From the NCBI GenBank assembly GCA_002449335.1, contig DKDL01000121.1, positions 1 through 5,411 on the forward strand: a stretch of 5,411 nt of DNA. The letters are read 5' to 3'. Positions 1 through 5,411 of the stretch are shown one piece after another (within the stretch, counting starts at the first letter, position 1; each line of letters opens with the position of its first letter). The translations under genes and the position numbers were made by a program. Under the pieces are notes generated by a model. That model saw only the letters and a program-made list of their open reading frames with translations. It had not been told where the DNA came from and made no database searches. This DNA comes from Succinatimonas sp. UBA6849 (GTDB lineage: Bacteria; Pseudomonadota; Gammaproteobacteria; Enterobacterales; Succinivibrionaceae).

Positions 1-73
1 TAGAACGACCTTCTCAATTTGAAAAAGATCACAAAGTTTTTTGATGAGAATTATTTTTGGAAGATTTTAAGAA

Positions 74-113
74 TTGAAAAAAAGAAAAGCTCGGAACACG
101 CCACCTGTCCGAG
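74..113 (-). terminator. Rho-independent terminator of the small membrane-peptide gene
   Basis: Inverted repeat CTCGGA (90-95) and TCCGAG (108-113). On the minus strand the stem can extend by two pairs past a one-base bulge. It is followed on the minus strand by a T-rich run (88 down to 74, TTTTCTTTTTTTC). The T-tract lies only on the minus-strand side, so it ends leftward transcription. It begins about 40 bases after the stop codon of the 30-residue reading frame and is separate from the operon terminator at 347-393, which implies a second short transcript between the two. Confidence 0.75.
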
Positions 114-153
114 TCTGCTTTCAGATCTTTATTACGACTGAATTTATTAAGTT

Positions 154-246
154 TTAAGATAATGGTGCAAAAGCACTGATTGCAAACGTTGCAATTGCGG
201 TTAATACTGTAATAAAAATCAAAAAGGTGTTGGTCTTAGAAATCAC
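154..246 (-). CDS. Small single-pass hydrophobic membrane peptide (30 aa), unrecognised
   Basis: A reading frame from GTG at 246 to TAA at 154-156. The product has a short polar N-terminus (MISKTNT), one hydrophobic stretch at about residues 8-27 (starting FLIFITVLTAIATF) and the tail APLS. Lys4 is the only charged side chain, so a single membrane helix with its N-terminus in the cytoplasm is plausible. The GTG start is chosen because GGAGGG (258-253) lies six bases upstream. An in-frame ATG at 273 would give 39 residues but has no good ribosome-binding site, and it would place GGAGGG inside the coding region. The frame lies between two leftward terminators, so it looks monocistronic and not part of the sugar operon. 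Its length and form resemble known tiny membrane proteins of enterobacteria such as YnhF, but I see no alignment strong enough to claim homology. The function is unknown. A cleaved signal-like peptide or a chance open frame are the alternatives. Confidence 0.6.
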   Translation of the reverse strand: MISKTNTFLIFITVLTAIATFAISAFAPLS

Positions 247-252
247 GTCATT

Positions 253-258
253 CCCTCC
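253..258 (-). promoter_or_regulatory. Shine-Dalgarno that sets the GTG start of the small peptide gene
   Basis: GGAGGG on the minus strand, six bases (AATGAC) before GTG at 246-244. It is as strong as the sites before ytfR and yjfF. The ATG inside the spacer (251-249) is followed at once by ACG TGA and sits too close to the site, so it is not a useful start. Confidence 0.65.
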
Positions 259-294
259 GATAAATGCTTTCATATTGTTATTTCTTATGTTTGT

Positions 295-323
295 TATTTT
301 TATTTGTATGTTTTATTTTTCAA
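295..323 (-). promoter_or_regulatory. Possible promoter of the small peptide gene (weak)
   Basis: Between the operon terminator and the small reading frame lies a very AT-rich stretch. TTGAAA (323-318) is a fair -35, and 17 bases on lies AAAATA (300-295), a poor -10. A promoter somewhere in 274-346 is expected if the peptide gene is expressed independently, but the exact hexamers are a guess. Confidence 0.25.
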
Positions 324-346
324 GCACACGCATTCTAAACTTTTGC

Positions 347-393
347 AATAATAAAAAAATATACAGGGGCATATTCTGTGACATAGCCCCTGT
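347..393 (-). terminator. Rho-independent terminator of the ytfQ-ytfR-ytfT-yjfF operon
   Basis: Perfect 8-bp inverted repeat ACAGGGGC (363-370) and GCCCCTGT (386-393). Three further pairs (TAT with ATA) are possible past a bulged base, leaving an 8-base loop. On the minus strand the hairpin is followed by ATATTTTTTTATTATT (362-347). It lies 29 bases after the yjfF stop codon. The plus-strand side has no T-run, so it acts leftward and closes the transporter operon. Confidence 0.9.
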
Positions 394-422
394 TTGCAAA
401 TTTATAATTGTGATCTTTGTTC

Positions 423-1445
423 CTATTTCTTAGGAGGGACAGAACCTTCAGCATTCATATTCATGAGCTTGCTCTTGTGAGCGTTTACAACAGCCTGCAT
501 GATGATGAATAAGCATAGCAGTAAACCTACTACGATCTTGGTCCACCAAGCTGAGAGAGTACCCTGGAAGGAGATCAGGGTTAAGATAGTACCTTGAATC
601 ATTACACCTAACAGAGTACCAGGCATGAAGCCTACACCGCCCATTAACTGAGTACCACCGATAACAGATGAAGCAATAGCATCCATTTCCATACCTAAAC
701 CATGTAAGGTATAGCCAGATAGCATGATCCATGAGTAGGTAATACCACCTAAGGCAGCACAAAAGCCTGAGATTACATAAACGCGAACTCGAATTGAATC
801 TACCTTCAAGCCCATTAGTCTTGCTGACTGCTCATTACCACCGATTGCATATACACCACGACCAAATGAGGTATAGCGTAAGATGATGGTTGCAATAACT
901 ACCATTACGAGAGCAATTAAAGCTCCTAATGATAAGAAGCAATCACCGATAGGCACTGAGAAGAATGCCAAATCTGAGTAGAACTGATTGTCAATTGGCA
1001 CACTATCACGTGACAGAATAGCGGTTAAACCTCTGCAAAGGAACATAGTACCTAAGGTAACAATGAAAGGTTGCAGTCTGAAATAAGTGATAAGTAAACC
1101 GTTAATTAGACCTACTGCAATACCGATGAAGAGAACTAAGAACATACATAAGTATGGGCTTAAAGTTGTGTCTCTCATCATTACAGCAAGTGACATACAG
1201 GTAAGTGATACCACCGCACCAACTGACAGGTCGATACCACCAAAGCCAGAGATAATGGTGAAGGTAATACCTACAGTCACAATGATAAGTGGAGCATTGT
1301 CAATGAAGAGGTTTAAAAACACCTGTGGTGAGAAGAAACCTTCAAAAGCAACAGAACCGATTCCGAACAGGATGATAAATAGAGCACCTGTTACATAGAA
1401 AGGAAAGTTCTGAGATGCAACCAGGTTTGAAATGAACCTACGCAT
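423..1445 (-). CDS. yjfF: Galactofuranose ABC transporter permease YjfF
   Basis: Inner-membrane permease of the BPD_transp_2 (RbsC/AraH-like, CUT2) family. It is one half of the channel through which the sugar released by YtfQ enters the cytoplasm. At 340 residues it is close to the E. coli protein (about 331). It is hydrophobic throughout with many predicted helices. Family landmarks are GIDLSVGAV (70-78), LQPFIVTLGTMFLCRG (124-139), VYAIGGNEQSARLMG (198-212, the cytoplasmic coupling region), MEMDAIASSVIGGT (252-265) and GTLSAWWTKIVVG (295-307). DNAPL (49-53) and the SAWWTK stretch are like E. coli YjfF and separate it from YtfT. Oddly, the usual SGGIDLSVG motif reads SGFGGIDLSVG here, two residues longer. 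The start ATG at 1445 overlaps the end of ytfT by 8 bp and has AAGGAGG (1458-1452) six bases upstream. The C-terminal tail is hydrophilic (HKSK to PPKK). It is the last gene of the operon and is followed by a strong terminator. Confidence 0.93.
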   Translation of the reverse strand: MRRFISNLVASQNFPFYVTGALFIILFGIGSVAFEGFFSPQVFLNLFIDNAPLIIVTVGITFTIISGFGGIDLSVGAVVSLTCMSLAVMMRDTTLSPYLCMFLVLFIGIAVGLINGLLITYFRLQPFIVTLGTMFLCRGLTAILSRDSVPIDNQFYSDLAFFSVPIGDCFLSLGALIALVMVVIATIILRYTSFGRGVYAIGGNEQSARLMGLKVDSIRVRVYVISGFCAALGGITYSWIMLSGYTLHGLGMEMDAIASSVIGGTQLMGGVGFMPGTLLGVMIQGTILTLISFQGTLSAWWTKIVVGLLLCLFIIMQAVVNAHKSKLMNMNAEGSVPPKK

Positions 1446-2496
1446 TTGTTGCCTCCTTAGTATTTTCTGACTTCTTTAAGTGTTTAAACTTATAGTCACT
1501 GTACATCTGCTTAAACTTCTCTGACTGGAATACGATGATCAAAAGAATTACCACAGCCTTTACAGCAGGTAATCTGTCTGATGAAACACCGATTGCGTAC
1601 ATGGTTGTAGTTAAGGTCTGAATGGTAATAGCACCGATGATAGTACCGCCGATGTAGTATCTGCCACCAACCATTAAGGTACCACCTAAGGTAACAGCCA
1701 AAATGGCATCCATTTCCATGTTCAAGCCGGCGTTATTAGCATCAGCGGCTCGAATTAGAGAACCTTCAATTAAGCCTGCAGTACCTGCGCAGAAGCCTGA
1801 GAAGATATATACAGCAAATAACACTGCGGTAACTTTAATACCTGAGTAACGGGCAGCATTTGCGTTAATACCCACAGACTGAATCATAAGACCTATAGAA
1901 GTTCTCTTGTCTAAGAAAATTACCAACAGAACCATAGCTAACGCAATTAACATTGCTGTAGGTAACATAACACCAGGAATGTTGCCTCCGATGTAAGCAA
2001 ATGGCTTGTAGTAAACAGTAATAATCTGACCGTCAGTCATTAACTGAGCAATACCACGACCTGCTGTCATTAGGATCAAGGTTGCAACCATAGCCTGGAT
2101 CTTGAACTTTGCAACTAAAGTTCCATTCCAGATACCTGCCACGACACCAACTAAGAGCGAACAGATAATTGCAACAAAGAATGGATGATGAGGAATTCCT
2201 GAAATATCACCACCTAAGAGTACGCAGCATGTAGCTGATGAAATAGCAACCACAGCACCTACTGAAATATCAATACCGCCGGTTGCAATCACAAAAGTCA
2301 TACCTAAGGCTAGGATGATAAGTGATGAAGCACGGTAGAGAATATCAATAGGACGACCGTAGAGGTTACCGTTTTGCATAATTTCAATCTTAAAGAAATT
2401 ATCTACAAACAGTGCATTGAATAAAAGCAGTATGGCAAGAGCAATTAAAGGCAATGCCAGTGAGCTTTTGGTAAATTTTTTAACAAGATTTTCCAT
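1438..2496 (-). CDS. ytfT: Galactofuranose ABC transporter permease YtfT
   Basis: Second inner-membrane permease of the same family, expected to pair with YjfF and sit on the ATPase YtfR. I read 352 residues from ATG at 2496, preceded by AGGAG (2507-2503) with six bases between. An upstream in-frame ATG at 2547 would add 17 residues (MMKFQLHTSC...), but it lies inside ytfR and would put the ribosome-binding site within the gene, so I reject it. E. coli YtfT has about 341 residues. Landmarks are the first helix (about 13-30), GRPIDILYRA (47-56), ATGGIDISVGAV (71-82), VATLILMTAGRGIAQL (137-152), VGINANAARYSGI (208-220, coupling region) and ADANNAGLNMEMDAILAV (251-268). The ADANNAGL motif and GRPIDIL closely match E. 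coli YtfT. It overlaps ytfR by 17 bp and yjfF by 8 bp, which suggests translational coupling and equal production of the two permeases. Confidence 0.93.
   Translation of the reverse strand: MENLVKKFTKSSLALPLIALAILLLFNALFVDNFFKIEIMQNGNLYGRPIDILYRASSLIILALGMTFVIATGGIDISVGAVVAISSATCCVLLGGDISGIPHHPFFVAIICSLLVGVVAGIWNGTLVAKFKIQAMVATLILMTAGRGIAQLMTDGQIITVYYKPFAYIGGNIPGVMLPTAMLIALAMVLLVIFLDKRTSIGLMIQSVGINANAARYSGIKVTAVLFAVYIFSGFCAGTAGLIEGSLIRAADANNAGLNMEMDAILAVTLGGTLMVGGRYYIGGTIIGAITIQTLTTTMYAIGVSSDRLPAVKAVVILLIIVFQSEKFKQMYSDYKFKHLKKSENTKEATNA
1452..1458 (-). promoter_or_regulatory. Shine-Dalgarno of yjfF inside the end of ytfT
   Basis: AAGGAGG on the minus strand, six bases before the yjfF ATG (1445-1443). 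It lies within the last codons of ytfT, so ribosomes finishing ytfT would release next to the yjfF start (shared ATGCGTAG at the junction). Confidence 0.8.
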
Positions 2497-4015
2497 GATA
2501 ATCTCCTGCAATCGCCTGCATGATGTGTGCAGTTGAAATTTCATCACCGTTAAGCTCGGTTACCTTTTCATGATCTCTTATGATCATAATTCTTGAGCAG
2601 GTACGTACCATTTCTCCCATCTCACCAGAGATGAAGACCACTGACATACCTTTTTCTTTAGCAAGAGACACTGCTAAAGACTCAATTTCTGTCTTAGTAC
2701 CAACATCGATACCACGAGTAGGCTCATCTAAGATAAGTAAGTTAGGCTCGGTTGCCAACCAGCGGGCGATAATTACCTTCTGCTGATTACCACCAGACAG
2801 ATTCTTGATTAACTGCTCTCTATCTGAAACTTTAATTCTTAATAAGTTGATGTAGTAATCTGCTAATTTGTTCTGACGAGCACGAGACATATGACGGAAC
2901 ATACCGTTCTTAGCCTGAAGAGCTAAGATAATGTTCTCTCTTACAGAAAGATCACCGATGATACCCTGTACTTTTCTGTCCTCAGGACAGAAAGCTACAC
3001 GTTTTTTCATCATATCCATTGGTGACTTTATGGAAACAGAAACACCATCTACATAGATGTTGCCACTGCTCTTTAGCATGGTACCGAATAAGGTTTCAGC
3101 AATCTCAGATCTGCCTGAACCTAAAAGGCCAGCAAAACCTACAACCTCACCTTCTTTAATATCCATGCACAGATCTTTTACCTTACCAGGTACAGTTACA
3201 TGATCAGCTTCAATAAAGATGTTGCTGCGAGGTATAGATTTATCAACATTTGATTCAATCTCACCTTCTTTAACCTCTTTACCCATCATCTTGGAGATAA
3301 GCTGAATTCTTGGGAGATCTTTAATCTCATACTCACCTACATAAGTACCATCTCTTAAAATGGTTACCCTGTCGCAGATGGTATAAATCTGCTCTAAGAA
3401 GTGAGAAATAAAGATAATTGAAATTCCCTGATCACGAAGTGATCTCATGATCTTAAACAGTCTTTCAGTTTCTTTATCTGATAATGATGAAGTAGGCTCA
3501 TCTAAAATTAGAACTTTGCATTTAGTGTCGATTGCACGGGCAATTGCAATCATCTGCTGCATAGCAACAGGATAGAAATTCAATTCCTTGGTTACATCAA
3601 TATCGATACCAAGTTCTTTAAATAGAAGATCGGATGCATTCTTCTGCATGGTTGCCCAGTCAATACGACCAAAGCTTCCACGTGGCTCACGTCCGATGTA
3701 AATATTTTCAGCTACAGATAAGTTTGCACACAGGTTAACTTCCTGGTACACAGTTGAAATACCCATCTTCTGGCTGGCAAGAGGAGTGGTAGGCTCTATT
3801 TGCTTGCCATCAAATACGATTGTGCCGTTGGTTTTATGATATACACCAGTTAAAACTTTAACTAAAGTAGACTTACCAGCACCGTTCTCTCCCATAAGAG
3901 AAATAATTTCGCCTTTTTTAAGATTAAACTCAACATCCTTTAAGGCTTTCACTCCTGGGAAGAACATGTCTATATGTTTCATCTGCAGTATATAGTCGTT
4001 ATCTTGCAAGGCCAT
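2480..4015 (-). CDS. ytfR: Galactofuranose ABC transporter ATP-binding protein YtfR
   Basis: Cytoplasmic ATPase with two fused nucleotide-binding domains, powering sugar import through YtfT/YjfF. It has 511 residues; CUT2 ATPases such as RbsA, MglA and E. coli YtfR are about 500. First domain: Walker A GENGAGKST (42-50), Q-loop Gln91 (VYQEVN), a degenerate signature around YPVAMQQMIAIARA (148-161), Walker B VLILDEPTSSL (168-178) with Glu173, and switch His205 (ISHFLEQI). Second domain: degenerate P-loop GLLGSGRSE (296-304) with Arg302 where Lys is usual, CPEDRK (343-348), canonical signature LSGGNQQKV (406-414), Walker B LLILDEPTRGIDVG (426-439), and Glu465 at the switch-His position. This pattern predicts one active composite ATP site, made of the first Walker A and the second signature, as is known for the family. 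The start at 4015 has AGGAGG (4028-4023) seven bases upstream. The gene is intact, lies 155 bp after ytfQ and overlaps ytfT. Confidence 0.95.
   Translation of the reverse strand: MALQDNDYILQMKHIDMFFPGVKALKDVEFNLKKGEIISLMGENGAGKSTLVKVLTGVYHKTNGTIVFDGKQIEPTTPLASQKMGISTVYQEVNLCANLSVAENIYIGREPRGSFGRIDWATMQKNASDLLFKELGIDIDVTKELNFYPVAMQQMIAIARAIDTKCKVLILDEPTSSLSDKETERLFKIMRSLRDQGISIIFISHFLEQIYTICDRVTILRDGTYVGEYEIKDLPRIQLISKMMGKEVKEGEIESNVDKSIPRSNIFIEADHVTVPGKVKDLCMDIKEGEVVGFAGLLGSGRSEIAETLFGTMLKSSGNIYVDGVSVSIKSPMDMMKKRVAFCPEDRKVQGIIGDLSVRENIILALQAKNGMFRHMSRARQNKLADYYINLLRIKVSDREQLIKNLSGGNQQKVIIARWLATEPNLLILDEPTRGIDVGTKTEIESLAVSLAKEKGMSVVFISGEMGEMVRTCSRIMIIRDHEKVTELNGDEISTAHIMQAIAGDYHGKSC
2503..2507 (-). 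promoter_or_regulatory. Shine-Dalgarno that sets the ytfT start at 2496
   Basis: AGGAG on the minus strand, six bases (ATTATC) before ATG at 2496-2494, within the last codons of ytfR. It decides between the 352-residue product and a 369-residue one starting at 2547; I see no comparable site before 2547. Confidence 0.75.
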
Positions 4016-4062
4016 ATATAGCCCTCCTCATGCAGGTGTTCTTCAACAACTTGAGAATCTAT

Positions 4063-4089
4063 GCTCTTTAAAAATATCCCGTAAAGAGC
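4063..4089 (-). repeat. Inverted repeat in the ytfQ-ytfR gap, proximal to ytfR
   Basis: Perfect 8-bp arms GCTCTTTA (4063-4070) and TAAAGAGC (4082-4089) around an 11-base spacer. In the minus-strand transcript this can form a hairpin about 35 bases before the ytfR Shine-Dalgarno. No T-tract follows. It could be an RNA stability or processing element, a site read by a regulator, or chance in AT-rich DNA. Confidence 0.5.
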
Positions 4090-4130
4090 GATAGAATAAA
4101 TTGATACTTTGAGTGCGTTTACGATTAAGT

Positions 4131-4151
4131 AAGGGTGCCATAGGCACCCTT
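4131..4151 (-). repeat. Strong hairpin just downstream of ytfQ (stability or attenuation element)
   Basis: Perfect 9-bp arms AAGGGTGCC (4131-4139) and GGCACCCTT (4143-4151) with a 3-base loop. It starts 19 bases after the ytfQ stop codon. On the minus strand it is followed by ACTTAATCG, without a T-run, so it is unlikely to be an efficient intrinsic terminator. Its place, between a binding-protein gene and the genes for the membrane complex, matches the stabilising hairpins seen in other ABC operons (for example behind E. coli malE), which protect the upstream message from 3' exonucleases. The role here is inferred from position. Confidence 0.7.
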
Positions 4152-4170
4152 CTTCTAGAGTTACTATGAA

Positions 4171-5160
4171 TTAGTACTTACGTGTTGGGAATACGTCTTT
4201 AGCAGTATCTGCTGGGAATACACCTTCCTCAACGAATACGCTCTTAGGTACAGATTCACCCTTTAAGATCTTTTCAGCTGTTGAGAAGAACAGATCACCC
4301 TGTAATGGGTTACACTCAACAGTAGCATTTGACTTGCCTTCGATCATAGCCTGGAAGATACCCTTTACACCGTCAACTGATACGATGATGATGTCTTTAG
4401 CAGGTTTTAGACCTGCAGCTTCAATAGCCTGAATTGCACCTAATGCCATATCATCATTCATAGCAAATAGAACGTCGATATCTTTAGGATTTGACTTTAA
4501 GAATGACTCCATAACTTCCTGACCTTTCTGACGGGTAAAGTCACCAGTCTGTGAAGCTAAGATGTTATACATATCCTTGTTTGGAGACTCTTTTAATGCA
4601 TCGTTAAAGCCGTTACCACGACCGGTGGTTGCAGATGCACCTACAGTACCCTCAAGGATAACAATATTTAACTTGTCGCCACCATTACGTGGTTTTACAT
4701 TGTTCTTGTGGACATATGTATCTAACCAATCGAATACCTTACGACCTTCGGTGTAGCTGTCGGTACCGATCTTTGCAACATACAATGAAGGATCTGAAAC
4801 TGTTAAATCACGGTCCATTACTAATACAGGGATCTTTGCACGCTTTGCTTCACGAAGAATGTTATCCCAACCGGTTGCAACGATAGGTACGAAACCGATT
4901 AAGTCAACCTTCTGTGCAATGAAAGTACGAATTGCTTTGATCTGATTTTCTTGTTTCTGCTGAGCATCAGAGAACTTTAAGTTGATGTTGTGTGCTTTTG
5001 CAGCTGCTTTTACATCGTTGGTGTTAGCTGTACGCCACTCTGACTCTGCACCGATCTGAGAAAAACCGATTGTGATCTGCTTTGCCTGAACAGCTGACAT
5101 TGAAGAAGCTGCAATTGCAGCGCCAAAAGATACAGCCAAGACAGCTTTTACTAGTTTCAT
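4171..5160 (-). CDS. ytfQ: Galactofuranose-binding periplasmic protein YtfQ
   Basis: Periplasmic sugar-binding protein (Peripla_BP_4, ribose/galactose-binding fold) that captures the substrate for YtfR/YtfT/YjfF. It has 329 residues; E. coli YtfQ has about 318. A Sec signal peptide is clear: Lys2 and Lys5, a hydrophobic core to about residue 20, and cleavage likely after AVQA (Ala26). The mature chain has the YtfQ pattern ITIGFSQIGAESEWR (29-43), DAQQKQENQIKAIR (65-78), PIVATGWDNIL (92-102), VMDRD (114-118), EGTVGASATTGRG (170-182), SQTGDFTRQKGQEVMESF (203-220), AMNDDMALGAIQAI (233-246) and SVDGV (261-265). These closely match the E. coli protein shown to bind D-galactofuranose, hence the substrate call; a related furanose or arabinose-like sugar is not excluded. 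About nine extra residues lie near 151-166 compared with E. coli as I recall it. Cys283 is the only cysteine. The start has AGGAG (5170-5166) five bases upstream. It is the first gene of the operon and has its own long leader. Confidence 0.94.
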   Translation of the reverse strand: MKLVKAVLAVSFGAAIAASSMSAVQAKQITIGFSQIGAESEWRTANTNDVKAAAKAHNINLKFSDAQQKQENQIKAIRTFIAQKVDLIGFVPIVATGWDNILREAKRAKIPVLVMDRDLTVSDPSLYVAKIGTDSYTEGRKVFDWLDTYVHKNNVKPRNGGDKLNIVILEGTVGASATTGRGNGFNDALKESPNKDMYNILASQTGDFTRQKGQEVMESFLKSNPKDIDVLFAMNDDMALGAIQAIEAAGLKPAKDIIIVSVDGVKGIFQAMIEGKSNATVECNPLQGDLFFSTAEKILKGESVPKSVFVEEGVFPADTAKDVFPTRKY

Positions 5161-5267
5161 AATAACTCCTGTGTATTTGTATGTTTGTAGAGAAAAAAAC
5201 TTTATCTTTGTTGATTTATAGCTTCTTTCTGATTTTGATTTTAGGGCATGAAATTAAAAATGATTTT

Positions 5268-5297
5268 ATTATGTAAATAAAACGTGACAGCGTTATC
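5268..5297 (-). promoter_or_regulatory. Candidate promoter region of the ytfQ operon
   Basis: Two -10-like hexamers lie on the minus strand: CATAAT (5273-5268) and GATAAC (5297-5292). Neither has a good -35 at the right distance; TTGAAT further upstream (about 5318) is 15 bases from GATAAC. A weak -35 fits an activator-dependent promoter. Starting from CATAAT, transcription would begin near 5261, leaving a leader of about 100 bases. The short repeat AACG/CGTT (5281-5294) lies between the two hexamers. The exact start site is uncertain. Confidence 0.3.
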
Positions 5298-5321
5298 TTT
5301 TTTGAGAGGAATATTCAAAGA

Positions 5322-5343
5322 AAATTAGATTTATATCACTATT
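5322..5343 (-). promoter_or_regulatory. Candidate CRP (cAMP receptor protein) site
   Basis: On the minus strand AATAGTGA and TCTAATTT flank six bases, matching the CRP layout GTGA-N6-TCAC with one mismatch in the second core half and well-matched A/T flanks. Its centre is about 5332.5, some 71 bases before a start near 5261 (a class I-compatible phase) or about 47 before one near 5285. Catabolite control of an alternative-sugar importer would be expected in a gammaproteobacterium, but the match is moderate. Confidence 0.4.
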
Positions 5344-5352
5344 TTGCAACCC

Positions 5353-5375
5353 TTTACGTTAATTAGTTACGCAAA
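5353..5375. promoter_or_regulatory. Imperfect 23-bp palindrome upstream of ytfQ, possible operator
   Basis: Symmetric sequence TTTACGTTAAT centred on T5364 and mirrored by AGTTACGCAAA, with 8 of 11 pairs matching (TTT/AAA ends, CGT/ACG, then A-T and T-A). It lies just upstream of the CRP-like site. Such symmetry suits a dimeric regulator, but it lacks the central CG of typical LacI/GalR operators, so I cannot name the factor. AT-rich DNA makes chance symmetry likely enough to keep confidence low. Confidence 0.3.
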
Positions 5376-5411
5376 TTAACCAAAAATTTACCAATATAAA
5401 AATCTCTTATA

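Noticed and set aside
3..44. Possible C-terminal tail of a plus-strand gene entering from the left, ending in two stops (TGATGA).
   Set aside because: Only 13 codons (ERPSQFEKDHKVF) are visible, no family is recognisable, and no plus-strand terminator follows. It is too little to call a gene.
227..433. Plus-strand frame of 68 residues starting with GTG, hydrophobic.
   Set aside because: It has no ribosome-binding site, runs antisense through the operon terminator and the end of yjfF, and its hydrophobicity comes from A/T-rich DNA. The minus-strand features explain this stretch better.
1087..1398. Plus-strand frame of 103 residues opposite yjfF.
   Set aside because: It is the antisense shadow of a clearly conserved permease gene, with no family resemblance of its own. 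The same holds for the plus-strand frames at 2580-2786, 4562-4756 and 4689-4886, and for the minus-strand frame at 448-762 within yjfF.
2497..2547. Seventeen-residue N-terminal extension of YtfT from ATG at 2547.
   Set aside because: It lies within ytfR in another frame, would place AGGAG (2507-2503) inside the coding region, and is not seen in the E. coli protein as I recall it. The start at 2496 fits spacing and length.
2480..4015. Arg302 in the second P-loop of YtfR as a damaging mutation.
   Set aside because: A degenerate second ATP site with an intact second signature is normal in the CUT2 ATPase family, so this is not evidence of a broken gene.
4131..4151. Reading the 9-bp hairpin after ytfQ as an intrinsic terminator.
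   Set aside because: No T-run follows on either strand, and ytfR downstream has no convincing promoter of its own in the gap, so read-through is needed.
5376..5400. Plus-strand promoter for a divergent gene (TTAACC and TATAAA).
   Set aside because: The spacing is only 13 bases and no coding region follows within the window.

Overview
The window holds one complete four-gene operon on the minus strand, read from right to left: ytfQ, ytfR, ytfT, yjfF. Together they encode a CUT2-type sugar ABC importer whose closest recognisable relative is the E. coli galactofuranose transporter YtfQ-YtfR-YtfT-YjfF. All four proteins look full length and intact. Below the operon terminator, also on the minus strand, lies what appears to be a separate very small gene encoding a 30-residue single-pass hydrophobic peptide, with a strong Shine-Dalgarno, a GTG start and its own Rho-independent terminator.

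The DNA is AT-rich (roughly 40% GC by eye), especially between genes. The transporter proteins keep the E. coli gene order and many E. coli motifs, which points to a low-GC gammaproteobacterium. A Succinivibrionaceae-like or Pasteurellaceae-like host would fit, but the sequence alone does not settle this.

Layout from the 5' end of the operon (right side): 5161-5411 is non-coding and carries a candidate CRP-like site, an imperfect palindrome and weak -10 candidates. ytfQ (4171-5160) encodes the periplasmic binding protein. A 155-bp gap (4016-4170) follows, with two perfect inverted repeats but no T-tract. ytfR (2480-4015) encodes the double ATPase, ytfT (true start 2496) and yjfF (423-1445) the two permeases. 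These last three genes overlap by 17 and 8 bp, so they are probably translationally coupled. The operon ends at a hairpin plus T-tract at 347-393. The small gene lies at 154-246, with its terminator at 74-113. Positions 1-73 hold nothing I can assign.

How it works: YtfQ captures the sugar in the periplasm and delivers it to the YtfT/YjfF membrane heterodimer. YtfR drives import with one canonical and one degenerate ATP site, as is usual for CUT2 systems. The hairpins behind ytfQ could stabilise the ytfQ part of the message, so that binding protein is made in excess over the membrane complex. The two observations most worth following are the small membrane-peptide gene and a two-residue insertion in the most conserved motif of YjfF.
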